DNA of 39,778 bases from an uncultured Faecalibaculum sp. (GTDB lineage Bacteria; Bacillota_I; Bacilli_A; Erysipelotrichales; Erysipelotrichaceae): contig NZ_CAJUPA010000024.1 of the NCBI RefSeq assembly GCF_910588395.1, forward strand, positions 1 through 39,778, given 5' to 3'. Shown here in pieces: positions 17,193-25,542 of this stretch; position 1 is the first letter of the stretch, and the number at the start of each line of letters is the position of its first letter. The translations under genes were made by a program, and so were the position numbers. Below the pieces are notes generated by a model, which searched no databases, was not told the DNA's origin, and worked only from the letters and a program-made list of their open reading frames with translations.

Positions 17193-17714
17193 TCATTCCA
17201 GATGCAGCACGATTTCCTGCCTTGCCAGAGACTCTTTCACATCGATCACCCGCTGGTTGGAGCTGCCCCGGAATTTCAGGGAGATGTCATACAGCTCCTG
17301 CCGGAAGGGACCATCCACCAGCACATCCAGCATGGAAAGAAACCGGTCAGTCCAGGGACCGTGACGGCGGCCGCCATCCAGCAGATCCTGATCCAGCACA
17401 TAGCCGGTATAGCACCAGATGTCCCGGTCCGGAAACCGCTCTTTCACTTCTTCCAGAAACGGAACCAGCGCCTCCTGGTTCTCCGGCTCGAAGGGGTCAC
17501 CCCCCAGCAGGGTCAGACCCTGCACATAGGGACGTTCCAGCTCTGTCAGGATCCGTTCCTGTGCAGCCCGGTCAAAGGGCTGCCCGTAATCGAAGTCCCA
17601 GGTCTGGGGCTGGAAACAGTTGAAGCAGTGATTCCGGCAGCCGGATACAAAAAGCGTCACCCGGACGCCTTCTCCATTGGCAATGTCGTTGGTTTTGATT
17701 TCTCCGTAATTCAT
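17193..17714 (-). CDS. nrdG: Anaerobic ribonucleotide reductase-activating protein
   Basis: A radical SAM enzyme that generates the glycyl radical on NrdD. The [4Fe-4S] motif is CRNHCFNC (C26, C30, C33), with the Cys-x3-Cys-x2-Cys spacing. GGDP (LTLLGGDPFEPEN) is the SAM-binding glycine motif. 173 residues, normal for NrdG. Its partner nrdD is about 16 kb away (33365-35539), whereas nrdD-nrdG are often adjacent. No Shine-Dalgarno: a minus-strand TATGAT (17721-17726) lies exactly 6 nt before ATG, suggesting a leaderless mRNA. Divergent from the GntR/ABC operon. Confidence 0.93.
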   Translation of the reverse strand: MNYGEIKTNDIANGEGVRVTLFVSGCRNHCFNCFQPQTWDFDYGQPFDRAAQERILTELERPYVQGLTLLGGDPFEPENQEALVPFLEEVKERFPDRDIWCYTGYVLDQDLLDGGRRHGPWTDRFLSMLDVLVDGPFRQELYDISLKFRGSSNQRVIDVKESLARQEIVLHLE

Positions 17715-17784
17715 GTCTACATCATAGCAGACTTCCGGGTCGCAGAAACGGGCTCTCTGAAACCTCTCAGGGTCTGAAAGCGCA

Positions 17785-17823
17785 TTGACATAGTTGTTCT
17801 GCTGTACTAGTGTAGTAGTACAG
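17785..17823 (+). promoter_or_regulatory. Promoter with GntR (YtrA-type) operator
   Basis: TTGACA (17785-17790), 17-bp spacer, TAGTGT (17808-17813). A perfect inverted repeat, CTGTACTA (17802-17809) and TAGTACAG (17816-17823) with a 6-bp spacer, covers the -10. The adjacent GntR-family gene very probably autoregulates through it. Confidence 0.82.
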
Positions 17824-17840
17824 TAGACGGGAGGCGGGGA

Positions 17841-18200
17841 ATGGAATTTGACAATCAGCGGCCAATCTGGCTGCAGATCACAGAATACATCCGGCAGGGC
17901 ATGATTGCCGGGACCTGGAAACAGGGGGACAAGCTCCCTTCTGTCCGGGAATGGGCCCTGGAGCTGAAGGTGAATCCCAACACCATGGTCAAGGCTCTGG
18001 CACAGCTGGAGCGGGAAGGACTCATTGTCACCCGCCGGGGTGCCGGAAAATATGTGGCTGCTACCAGCAGCGAACTGCTGGCAAAAGGAGAAACAGAAGC
18101 GCTGGAACTGACAGAGCGCTATCTGACCCAGATGCGGCAGCTTGGCTGCGACGATGCGCAGATTGCCGCCCTTCTGCGGCAGAAAGGAATGAAAGCATGA
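17841..18200 (+). CDS. GntR family repressor, YtrA subfamily
   Basis: A 119-residue transcription factor. The winged helix-turn-helix is at residues about 8-75 (PIWLQITEYIRQGMIAG, LPSVREWALELKVNPNTMVK, LEREGLIVTRRGAGKYV). A short helical C terminus serves as dimerisation domain, as in YtrA proteins, which lack a large effector domain and usually control a co-transcribed ABC transporter. GGGAGGCGGGG precedes ATG. It overlaps the downstream ATPase by 4 nt. The operator at 17802-17823 fits autorepression. The inducing signal is unknown; cell-envelope stress is common for this subfamily. Confidence 0.93.
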   Translation: MEFDNQRPIWLQITEYIRQGMIAGTWKQGDKLPSVREWALELKVNPNTMVKALAQLEREGLIVTRRGAGKYVAATSSELLAKGETEALELTERYLTQMRQLGCDDAQIAALLRQKGMKA

Positions 18201-18889
18201 AAATACAGTGCAAAAATCTGGTGAAAACCTACAGACAGGTCCGGGCACTGAATGGGCTGACCCTGGAAATCCCCGAAGGAGCCATAATCGGGCTGCTGGG
18301 AAAGAACGGACAGGGAAAATCCACATTCATCAAACTGCTGGCGGGTGTCGCCCGCTGGGATGAAGGAGAACTCACACTGGACGGACAGCAGCCCGGCACA
18401 GCCACAAAGGCAAAGGTATCCTGGCTGCCGGAGGTGTGCGGCCTGGATCTGTCCTGGTCCGCGGGGAAAGTCCTGCGGTTCTGGGAGGAATTCTTTCCGG
18501 ATTTCAACCGGGAAAAAGCGGATGCCCTGATGCGGCAGCTGCATCTGGACCCCGGTCAGAAACTCCGGGAAATGTCCAAAGGCATGCGGGAAAAGCTCCA
18601 GCTGGTGCTGGTCATGAGCCGGGACGCTGACTTGTATCTGCTGGATGAACCCATGTCCGGTGTGGATCCGGTGACCCGGGACGAAATTCTGGACACGATC
18701 CTGACAGGATACCGCCCGGGAAGCACGCTGCTGCTTTCCACCCATCTGATTCAGGACGTGGAACGGATCCTGGACCAGGTGATTTTTCTGGACAAAGGCA
18801 AAGCCGTTCTGCAGGAAGATGCCGATGCCCTGCGCCAGCGCACCGGTCTTTCCATCTCAGAGGCATTCAAAAGGAGCATGCAGGCATGA
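18197..18889 (+). CDS. ABC transporter ATP-binding protein
   Basis: A 230-residue nucleotide-binding subunit. Walker A is GKNGQGKST (about 36-44), the signature region is degenerate (MSKGMREKLQLVL), Walker B is LYLLDEP, and the H-loop is STH. The ATGA overlap with the GntR gene sets the start. Its likely partner is the permease at 18886, also joined by an ATGA overlap. The YtrA-ATPase-permease order is typical of small ABC exporters involved in envelope stress or peptide resistance, but the substrate cannot be read from the sequence. Confidence 0.92.
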   Translation: MKIQCKNLVKTYRQVRALNGLTLEIPEGAIIGLLGKNGQGKSTFIKLLAGVARWDEGELTLDGQQPGTATKAKVSWLPEVCGLDLSWSAGKVLRFWEEFFPDFNREKADALMRQLHLDPGQKLREMSKGMREKLQLVLVMSRDADLYLLDEPMSGVDPVTRDEILDTILTGYRPGSTLLLSTHLIQDVERILDQVIFLDKGKAVLQEDADALRQRTGLSISEAFKRSMQA

Positions 18890-19638
18890 AACGGATGAAA
18901 TATGAACTGATATATCTGGCAAAGCCTCTGCTCCCGCTGTATCTGGCGACCTTGGCGGTAGCTGCTTTGCACCGTCTTCCGGGCTCTGAGCCCACAGGCT
19001 GGATGCAGCTGCTGCAGGGAGGCCTGGGGATTCTCACCACAATTCTCGGGGCTGCCAGTCTGCTGCTGACCCTTCTGGCCAGCTGGAATAGCTTTTACCG
19101 GAATAACTTCAAGCCGGAAGCCACTGTGCTTCACAGTCTGCCGGTATCCCGGGGAACATTGTGGCTTACCTTCGTGCTCCCGGGTCTGCTCTTTGTGACG
19201 CTGTCCCTTCTCACCGTCCTGGCTGCTATGCTGCTGTGGACGCCGAATTCCCTTGCAGTCTCCCTGCGCCTGATTCTGGATCAAAACCCGGACTCCGGCT
19301 TTCACCTGATCGAACTGATCGCCGCGGGGGCATGGCTGCAGATGATGGTGTACTGGCTGTGCGGCATGACGGGCATGGCGCTGGGGCTGCAGCAGCATGG
19401 CGCCAGGCTGGGCTGGTCGGTTCTGGCAGGAATCGGACTGTATCTGGTCATCATGCTGCTCATGGTGGGTCTCATCATTTTGCAGACCGGTCCCGCGTTC
19501 TTTGGGGATGAGTCAGCTTTGTCTGTGATGCAGCTGCAGCAGCTGTTCCGGTCCATCGCCGGTGCCTATGTCCTGGCGGATCTGGTGCTGCTGGTGCTGG
19601 GACAGATCCTCTATGCCCGGGGATTTGATCTGGAATAA
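18886..19638 (+). CDS. ABC transporter permease, six-TM type
   Basis: 250 residues with about six hydrophobic segments (for example LLPLYLATLAVAALH, GLGILTTILGAASLLLTLLAS, TFVLPGLLFVTLSLLTVLAAML, MMVYWLCGMTGMAL, LVIMLLMVGLIILQ, VLADLVLLVLGQILYA). It is the membrane partner of the ATPase at 18197 and overlaps it by 4 nt. No family is recognised beyond an ABC-2-like membrane subunit. Last gene of the GntR operon; I see no strong terminator in the 173 bp after it. Confidence 0.85.
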   Translation: MKRMKYELIYLAKPLLPLYLATLAVAALHRLPGSEPTGWMQLLQGGLGILTTILGAASLLLTLLASWNSFYRNNFKPEATVLHSLPVSRGTLWLTFVLPGLLFVTLSLLTVLAAMLLWTPNSLAVSLRLILDQNPDSGFHLIELIAAGAWLQMMVYWLCGMTGMALGLQQHGARLGWSVLAGIGLYLVIMLLMVGLIILQTGPAFFGDESALSVMQLQQLFRSIAGAYVLADLVLLVLGQILYARGFDLE

Positions 19639-19811
19639 GATTCACAGGGCAACGGATACTGACAAAAATCAGAAAAGAGAAAAAATTCAGATTTATTCGT
19701 CTGCATCTGTGTCATACTGTAGCCGGATACAGGACACGGGGTTCTGTACCCGGCAGACTGCCAGGAAGCAGGAAGCATAATGCATATATAAGGAAGGATT
19801 GATTGTGAGAC

Positions 19812-20531
19812 ATGATCAGCATTCAGAATGTCACCAAGACCTACGGAGATAAAACCGCCGTAGCCGGTTTCACCGCCCAGGTGGAATCCGGAAAAATCAC
19901 CGGATTCATCGGCCCCAACGGCGCCGGAAAAACCACGCTCATCCGCATGATCACCGGTGTTCTCAAACCCGATGCCGGAACCCTGGAACTGGATGGCCGG
20001 AACATTGAAACCCAGCCGCTGGAAGCCAAAAAACTGTTCGGTTTTGTACCGGATTCTCCCGATCTGCTGCTGCGGCTGACCGGACGGGAATACGCGGAGT
20101 TCATGGCGGATGTCTATCAGGTGGATCCGGACACCCGGAAACAGCGCCTGGAAGCTCTGGCCCGGGAATTTGAAATGACCGACGCCCTGGACACCCGGAT
20201 GTCCGACTACTCCCACGGTATGCGGCAGAAAGCCATCATCATCGGGGCGCTGATGTCCGACCCGGATATCTGGATCCTGGACGAACCCATGACCGGGTTG
20301 GATCCGGGTGCCGCCTGGATTCTGAAGCAGAAAATGAAAGAACACGCCTCCCGGGGGAAAACCGTGTTCTTTTCCACCCATGTGCTGGAAGTGGCGGAAA
20401 AACTCTGCGACCGGATTCTGCTCATCAACCAGGGACAGCTGAAATATGACGGCACGCTGGAAAACCTGCAGGAGCAGTATCCGGACAAAACGCTGGAGGA
20501 AATCTTCCTGGAGGTGACCGGCCGTGTCTGA
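19812..20531 (+). CDS. ABC transporter ATP-binding protein (second system)
   Basis: 239 residues. Walker A GPNGAGKTT (about 35-43), signature-type DYSHGMRQKAIIIGAL, Walker B IWILDEPMTGLDP, H-loop STH. It belongs with the permease at 20524, which it overlaps by 8 nt. The start ATG 19812 is fixed by an in-frame stop at 19806-19808; the upstream AAGGAAGG is rather far (about 13 nt). No regulator gene accompanies this pair, so it may be served by read-through from the GntR operon or by its own promoter within 19639-19811, where I see no convincing -35/-10 pair. Confidence 0.92.
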   Translation: MISIQNVTKTYGDKTAVAGFTAQVESGKITGFIGPNGAGKTTLIRMITGVLKPDAGTLELDGRNIETQPLEAKKLFGFVPDSPDLLLRLTGREYAEFMADVYQVDPDTRKQRLEALAREFEMTDALDTRMSDYSHGMRQKAIIIGALMSDPDIWILDEPMTGLDPGAAWILKQKMKEHASRGKTVFFSTHVLEVAEKLCDRILLINQGQLKYDGTLENLQEQYPDKTLEEIFLEVTGRV

Positions 20532-22119
20532 GGCCTGGCTTGTCTACCGGGTTCTGCTGAAAAACAGCATGACCCTGGACCTGAAAACGAAGAAAGGGCG
20601 CCGGGGTGTGCTGCTCATGGCCGTGCTGGCATTGTGCTTTTTGCCCACACTGGGGCTGCTGTATGTTTCCTTTCTGGAAGCCTTCCGCCAGGGTACTCTG
20701 GACACCATCATGCTGGAAGCCGGGATGCTCATTCCCTGTCTGCTGACTGTGATCATGGGCTGCATGGTGGTGCCCACGGTGTTCTATTTCTCCCGGGACA
20801 CTCAGATCCTGCTCCCTCTGCCGCTGAAACCCGGCTCCATTGTCCTGGCGAAAACCGCCATGGTGCTCTCGGGTCAGCTGCTGCTGGGGATGCTGTTTGC
20901 CCTGCCGGTGTTTGCAGCCTACTGGACCGTGCATCCGGACATTCTCCGGATCCTGGTCTCCCTGCTGATCCTGGCGACTCTGCCGCTGCTGCCGGTGTTT
21001 GCGGTGGGCGTGGTGATGATGATCCTCATGCGGTTTGTCCCGGCTCTCCGGGACAAGGACCGGTTCAATCTTGTGTTTGGTCTTTTGACACTGGTGATGG
21101 CCGTGGGCGTTTCCCTGGCAAGTTCCAGCTTCAGCGCCAGTGACGGAGAACTGCTCATGGAAATGATGCAGGATCCTCAGGGAATTGCCCTGATCAACTG
21201 GGTGTTCCCGCAGCTGGCCTGGGCTGCCCGTTCCATCAGCGTGCTGAGCCTGTCGGATTTCTGCCTGTATCTGGGCGTGACCCTGCTGGCACTGGCACTC
21301 TTTCTCCTGGTCGCCAACCGGCTGTTTCTTCCCGCTGTCACCACCATGAACAGCGCCGGACGCAAAGTGACCCGGCGGACAACCAGCCGACAGCATTCGC
21401 CACTGGTCTCCTGCATGATCACGGACAACCGCATGCTGGTCAGGACCCCTGCCTGGTTCATGAACTGCCTGCTGCCGCCATTTCTGATGGTGATCATCTT
21501 CGGGGCGATGTTCATGATCCAGGACATCCCCGCCCTGCTGCAGAGCATGGACCTGACGGGGCTCGCCATCTGGATGCCTGCTGCGGGTCTTGTCATCGGG
21601 CTGTTTATCAGTTCCATGAACATGATCACCTCCACTGCCTTCTCCCGGGAAGGACAGAATCTCTGGCGGATGAAAGTGATTCCGGTGCCGGTCAGAACCC
21701 AGATCCTGGCAAAAGGCCTGCTGGGTACTGCCTGGTCCGCTGTTTCCTGCCTGCTGTTTGTCGTGCTGGCTGTGTGGATGATCCGGGGTTCGGCTCTGGA
21801 CGGTCTGGTGATGCTGGCGGCGGCACTGGTGGCCAGTGTGTTTGTGAATGGCCTCGGTCTGCTGGTGGATGGCTGGCATCCCAAACTGGTGTGGGACGAT
21901 GACACGACAGCGGTGAAGAACAATTTCAACGGCATGATCGAGATGTTTGTCGCCTGGGCCATCATTCTCGTGCTCTTTCTGCCCCTGCTGATGTTCGGGC
22001 TCTTTGACCACATCCTGGTGTATTCCCTGGTGGTGACAGTGGTATTCCTGCTCATCGACCTCTGGATGGCCCTCAAAGGTCCGGGCCTGATTGCGGGGTT
22101 CCTGGAAAATCAGATCTGA
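20524..22119 (+). CDS. Large ABC transporter permease (second system)
   Basis: 531 residues starting at a GTG inside the end of the ATPase gene. About twelve hydrophobic segments are visible in two groups (roughly 30-290 and 320-530), as if two six-helix permease halves were joined in one chain. The segment around residues 275-300 is basic (GRKVTRRTTSRQH). It is the membrane partner of the 19812 ATPase. Resembles bacterial ABC-2 / putative exporter permeases; the substrate is unknown. A strong hairpin terminator follows directly. Confidence 0.87.
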   Translation: MSEAWLVYRVLLKNSMTLDLKTKKGRRGVLLMAVLALCFLPTLGLLYVSFLEAFRQGTLDTIMLEAGMLIPCLLTVIMGCMVVPTVFYFSRDTQILLPLPLKPGSIVLAKTAMVLSGQLLLGMLFALPVFAAYWTVHPDILRILVSLLILATLPLLPVFAVGVVMMILMRFVPALRDKDRFNLVFGLLTLVMAVGVSLASSSFSASDGELLMEMMQDPQGIALINWVFPQLAWAARSISVLSLSDFCLYLGVTLLALALFLLVANRLFLPAVTTMNSAGRKVTRRTTSRQHSPLVSCMITDNRMLVRTPAWFMNCLLPPFLMVIIFGAMFMIQDIPALLQSMDLTGLAIWMPAAGLVIGLFISSMNMITSTAFSREGQNLWRMKVIPVPVRTQILAKGLLGTAWSAVSCLLFVVLAVWMIRGSALDGLVMLAAALVASVFVNGLGLLVDGWHPKLVWDDDTTAVKNNFNGMIEMFVAWAIILVLFLPLLMFGLFDHILVYSLVVTVVFLLIDLWMALKGPGLIAGFLENQI

Positions 22120-22120
22120 A

Positions 22121-22172
22121 AAACGGCACAGCCCGGTTCCTGAAACAGCAGGAACGAAGGGCTGTGCCGTTT
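22121..22172 (+). terminator. Terminator after the second ABC operon
   Basis: AAACGGCACAGCCC (22121-22134) pairs perfectly with GGGCTGTGCCGTTT (22159-22172), with an inner GTTCCTG/CAGGAAC stem. Confidence 0.85.
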
Positions 22173-22217
22173 GTTATGTATGTACCCGTTGTATAGGCAT
22201 CCGGCACCCGCAGCCGG

Positions 22218-22251
22218 AAAAAAGCCCCGGCATGCATCGGCATACCGGAGC
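22218..22251 (-). terminator. Terminator of brnQ
   Basis: On the minus strand GCTCCGGTATGC and GCATGCCGGGGC form a 12-bp stem with a 4-nt loop, followed by six U (A-run 22218-22223 on the plus strand). Confidence 0.88.
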
Positions 22252-22256
22252 GGATT

Positions 22257-23372
22257 TCAGTCAGTGTTCGTTGCCTCAGGCTCAGGAGAGGCTGAAGGTT
22301 TCGGCCGCCGAAACAGCCCGGTGATCAGCAGCAGGATGGCCACAGGGCAGATCAGGGAGAGCAGCTTGCCGGACCAGGAGAGGATGGAGTCCAGTCCGGT
22401 AATGGCCACCAGGATCCCGGCTGCGGTAAACAGAAGCAGCCACATGCGGTAGGAAACCGCGGGTATCAGCTCGCAGAAGTATTCGCTGCAGGAGGCCAGA
22501 AGACCGGCGCAGACATTGCAGCAGGCCAGCAGGAAAATCAGACCGCAGAGCAGCTGTCCCAGGGATCCCCAGGAGTCCAGCGCCATGGCGGAGAGAATCT
22601 GCGCGCCGTTGGTCAGAGACTGCAGGCTGGCGCTGCGGGACATGGCGGCAGTGGCAAGAAGGGCGTATACGGTGACCAGCAGGATCCCGGCGGTCACAGC
22701 TGCGCCGGCCAGAACTCTGGTTTCGTTTTTCGGTTTCATCTGCCGGATGTTCAGCAGGATCACAACGCTGAAACAGAACGCAGCGAGGATATCCATGGTC
22801 TGATAGCCTTCCTGCAGTCCGGTGAGAAAAGGCTGACTCTGCCAGGGACCGGGGGCGGGCTGTGCCACCTGACCGGGATGGAGCAGCACGGGGATGCAGA
22901 GAAAGAGAATCAGGATCAGCAGCAGCGGGCCGAGAATCTTTCCCAGGATGTCCTTGAGCCTGCCGGGGCGCAGGGCAAAAAGCGCGGCCACAGCAAAAAA
23001 CACGAGGGTGTACAGGACTCTGGCAGCTGTTCCGGTGCCGATGAGCCAGGTCCACATTTCGCAGGAGGTGCCGGCGGTGCGGGGAATGGCAATGCAGGGA
23101 CCGATGAGCAGATAGACCAGGGTCACAAAGGCGGGACCAAGGGGTTTCCAGAGGCGGCTGATCATGGCGGAGGCACTGTTGAAGGGCGCGATGATCACAA
23201 TGGCCAGGACCGGAAGAAGGACGGCGGTCAGGGCGAATCCCTGGAGAGCCTGTGGCGTGAGGGTGCCGGCCTGGGCGGCCATATACGGCGAGAAAATCAG
23301 ATTTCCCGCGCCGAAGAACATGGAAAACAAGGTGATTCCAAGCAGCAGTGTCTGTTTTTTCATACCCATCAT
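22257..23372 (-). CDS. brnQ: Branched-chain amino acid transporter, BrnQ/LIVCS family
   Basis: A cation-coupled importer of leucine, isoleucine and valine. The N-terminal FSMFFGAGNLIFSPYMAAQ is the family signature, and GPCIAIPRTAGTSCEM is a second conserved block. About 12 hydrophobic segments. At 371 residues it is shorter than many BrnQ proteins (about 430), with compact loops. In-frame ATGs at 23372, 23369 and 23363 are all possible; MKKQTLLLG at 23363 resembles the usual BrnQ start. It pairs logically with the ilv operon (uptake versus synthesis) but I see no CodY box next to it. Confidence 0.93.
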   Translation of the reverse strand: MMGMKKQTLLLGITLFSMFFGAGNLIFSPYMAAQAGTLTPQALQGFALTAVLLPVLAIVIIAPFNSASAMISRLWKPLGPAFVTLVYLLIGPCIAIPRTAGTSCEMWTWLIGTGTAARVLYTLVFFAVAALFALRPGRLKDILGKILGPLLLILILFLCIPVLLHPGQVAQPAPGPWQSQPFLTGLQEGYQTMDILAAFCFSVVILLNIRQMKPKNETRVLAGAAVTAGILLVTVYALLATAAMSRSASLQSLTNGAQILSAMALDSWGSLGQLLCGLIFLLACCNVCAGLLASCSEYFCELIPAVSYRMWLLLFTAAGILVAITGLDSILSWSGKLLSLICPVAILLLITGLFRRPKPSASPEPEATNTD

Positions 23373-23456
23373 CGTATCATCTGCGGCTGCTGCTGACAGA
23401 GAAGATGCTTCCGGGCTTGAGGAAGCAATTCCACAGGGCGAAACGCACTGGAAGCG

Positions 23457-23485
23457 CTGTCAATGGCCGGGTCAGCTGATATGAT
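23457..23485 (+). promoter_or_regulatory. Promoter of the first mupG-like gene
   Basis: CTGTCA (23457-23462), 17-bp spacer, TATGAT (23480-23485). The following ATACCAG resembles a half-site of the TGGTATATACCA operator found upstream of the EIIC gene. Confidence 0.55.
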
Positions 23486-23557
23486 ACCAGTGCGGCACTG
23501 TCCCTGGTCTGTCCGGGTGGATGGTGCATAGAAACGAAAGAGCAGGAAAGAAGAAAT

Positions 23558-24751
23558 ATGGAAAAAATCAGACTGGGAATTTCCCTGTATCCGGAGCAGG
23601 AGAGCCGGGAAGAAATCGAAGCGTATCTGAAAACCGCATCGGAGCACGGGTTCACCAAGGTGTTCACTTCGCTGTTTTCAGTGGATGGCACGAAGGAGGA
23701 ACTGATCCGCTATTTCCGGGAACTGACGGATCTGGCGCACAAATACGGCATGGTGGTCTCCGGGGACTGCAATGGTCAGCTGTTTGAACGGCTGGGTGCC
23801 AAGGCCGATGATTTGTCGGTGTTCCGGGAAATGGGGCTGGATATTCTGCGGATGGACGGACCGTTCCGGGATGAGCGGGATGTGATTCTGGTGAACAACC
23901 AGGATGGACTGAAAATCGAGTTCAATGCCTCCATGAGCGATCTGACTGCGGGCATCATCGAAGCAGGCGGCAACCCGGACAACATCCTGACCTGCCACAA
24001 CTTCTATCCCCAGCGCTATACCTGTCCGTCTTTTGAAGCAGTGGATGCAACCAATGACGCGCTGAAGAAGCAGGGAATCTCCACGGCGATGTTTCTGAGT
24101 TCCCAGGTTCCGGGGACCCATGGCCCCTGGCCGGTGTCCGATGGTCTGCCCACGGTGGAGGAACACCGGGATATTCCGGTGGAGTCGCAGCTGAAGCATA
24201 TGATTGCGATGAAAAACGTCACGGAGGCGATTTTCGGCAATGCCTTTGCTTCCGACGCGGAATTTGATGTGATTGCGAAGACGATGGAACAGGCGTATCC
24301 CCAGGTGGAGGAACTGGAAGCAGTGGATCCGTATTTCGGGGACATCCTCCGGGAGTGGCTGCCGGAGGGCGAAACTGTCCGGATCCCGCTGAAGCTGCAT
24401 CTGGAAGAGGGGCTGAGTGACAACGAAAAAGATGCGGTGTTCAGCTTCAACTATCATGTGGATCTGGGGGACTGCCTGAATTACATGCTGCGCAGCCGTC
24501 TGGGGCGCATGCTGTACAAAGGCAGAGAATTCACGCCCCGTCCCTGTGCGAAGAAGACCTTCGAAAAGGGTGATGTGGTGCTGGTGAATGACAACTGCAA
24601 GCATTACGCCGGTGAGGTGCAGATTGTGATGAAGCCCATGAAAAATGATGGACAGCGCAATCTGATCGGCCACATTGATGAAGATGAGCTGATGATTCTG
24701 GACAAGCTGGGGGCCATGGACATCTACGGATTCGTGGACGCACAGGCCTGA
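23558..24751 (+). CDS. MupG-like (DUF871) TIM-barrel protein, 6-phospho-N-acetylmuramidase family
   Basis: 397 residues. The N-terminal (about 1-245) TIM-barrel begins RLGISLYPEQES and includes NFYPQRYT and PGTHGPWPVSDGLPTVEEHR. A smaller C-terminal beta domain (about 270-397) has KGDVVLVND and NLIGHIDEDE. The family founder studied in Staphylococcus aureus, MupG, cleaves MurNAc-6-phosphate-GlcNAc made by a PTS during cell-wall recycling. Here a homologue (27763-28851) and a PTS EIIC (25543-26907) are close by. The exact substrate is an inference. AGGAAAGAAG precedes ATG. Followed by a terminator, so probably a separate transcript. Confidence 0.88.
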   Translation: MEKIRLGISLYPEQESREEIEAYLKTASEHGFTKVFTSLFSVDGTKEELIRYFRELTDLAHKYGMVVSGDCNGQLFERLGAKADDLSVFREMGLDILRMDGPFRDERDVILVNNQDGLKIEFNASMSDLTAGIIEAGGNPDNILTCHNFYPQRYTCPSFEAVDATNDALKKQGISTAMFLSSQVPGTHGPWPVSDGLPTVEEHRDIPVESQLKHMIAMKNVTEAIFGNAFASDAEFDVIAKTMEQAYPQVEELEAVDPYFGDILREWLPEGETVRIPLKLHLEEGLSDNEKDAVFSFNYHVDLGDCLNYMLRSRLGRMLYKGREFTPRPCAKKTFEKGDVVLVNDNCKHYAGEVQIVMKPMKNDGQRNLIGHIDEDELMILDKLGAMDIYGFVDAQA

Positions 24752-24806
24752 GCGAGTCAGAACAGAACGATGATGCGAAAGCCGCAGTTTCAGCGGGCTG
24801 ATGAAG

Positions 24807-24841
24807 CCGGAACGGGAGAGGAACCACCTGTTCCGGTTTTT
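24807..24841 (+). terminator. Terminator after the first mupG-like gene
   Basis: CCGGAACGGG (24807-24816) pairs with CCTGTTCCGG (24827-24836), followed by five T. Confidence 0.82.
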
Positions 24842-25032
24842 GGTGTTTGGCTGGAACGGGAAGAATTTTTGTTTTTCTGAAATGTTTACTCTGTATGAAT
24901 TTCCGCGCATCCGTCGGAAACTGGCGAATATATACAGTAAGGGGATCTGTCCTGGAAAGGAACGGCTGGCAGCCTGTCTGCGGGAAATCGACAGCCGGAA
25001 GAACTGACCGCAGAACGCAAAACTGAACGGCA
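24842..25032. other. Intergenic segment between two terminators; possible short transcript
   Basis: No recognisable gene. It contains an AT-rich patch with TTGTTT (24869-24874) and TGTATGAAT near 24892-24900 and a 41-codon open frame (24882-25007) without a Shine-Dalgarno. It ends at a good terminator (25033-25063) that would otherwise have nothing to terminate, which hints at a small RNA or small peptide transcript. Confidence 0.3.
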
Positions 25033-25063
25033 CGCCGGGGTCATCACAGTCCCGGCGTTTTTT
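25033..25063 (+). terminator. Hairpin terminator
   Basis: CGCCGGG (25033-25039) pairs with CCCGGCG (25051-25057), followed by six T. Confidence 0.82.
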
Positions 25064-25172
25064 ACTGGATGAAGCATCCGGCAGGGTCAGGTTGCCGGTG
25101 CCGGGGAATCAGCCTTCATCCCGGGGGTGAACCAGTTCTGTCCGGGCACTCAAATTACCGAACCAGCCAAAA

Positions 25173-25184
25173 TGGTATATACCA
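25173..25184. promoter_or_regulatory. GntR/UTRA-type operator, site 1
   Basis: Perfect palindrome TGGTATATACCA. It resembles the TGGTnTAnACCA sites of HutC-type GntR regulators such as NagR and DasR. The likely ligand protein is the UTRA-domain regulator encoded at 28867-29550. Confidence 0.7.
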
Positions 25185-25286
25185 ATTTACCATCACTACA
25201 GAACCACCCGGCTGCGTCCCCCGCCAGATTGCAAAACCGTGGGAAAAGTATGGGACAAAACAGGGAGATTTTTGGCAGAAAATTGG

Positions 25287-25300
25287 TGTAAGCGCTTGTG
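25287..25300 (+). promoter_or_regulatory. Possible CcpA cre-like site
   Basis: TGTAAGCGCTTGTG contains the TGnAAnCGnT core of cre sites and the palindromic AAGCGCTT, but the 3' half departs from the consensus. It lies just upstream of the EIIC promoter, inside the loop of an inverted repeat TTTGGCAGAA (25271-25280) / TTCTGCCAAA (25301-25310). Confidence 0.4.
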
Positions 25301-25346
25301 TTCTGCCAAATACATGGTATAGTCAGACTGTAAGTGGTATATACCA
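25296..25346 (+). promoter_or_regulatory. EIIC promoter with GntR operator site 2
   Basis: TTGTGT (25296-25301), 16-bp spacer, TATAGT (25318-25323). A second perfect TGGTATATACCA (25335-25346) sits just after the expected start point, where a bound repressor would block transcription. The two operators are 162 bp apart. Confidence 0.7.
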
Positions 25347-25542
25347 CATGGAGAAACACCCCGATTCTTCCCATCTGCCCCGGTCCCAGCCGGACTCTGA
25401 ACACACCTGCAGAGACTGGCACATTCCCGTGAGACCTGCAGCAGGGAAGGATCCGGTTTCTTCCTTCCGGAACGAGCTGAGCTTCAGCTTGTCAGTCCGG
25501 CGCCGCCGGACATCCCCGCATTCCCATACAAAGGAGAACCAC

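Noticed and set aside
24801..25007. 68-codon open frame after the first mupG-like gene
   Set aside because: Its 5' part lies within the terminator hairpin and it lacks a Shine-Dalgarno; only a shorter frame or an RNA remains possible.
25069..25542. Extension of the EIIC gene to an upstream ATG
   Set aside because: The extension would encode the promoter, operators and inverted repeat; AAAGGAG and family homology support ATG 25543.
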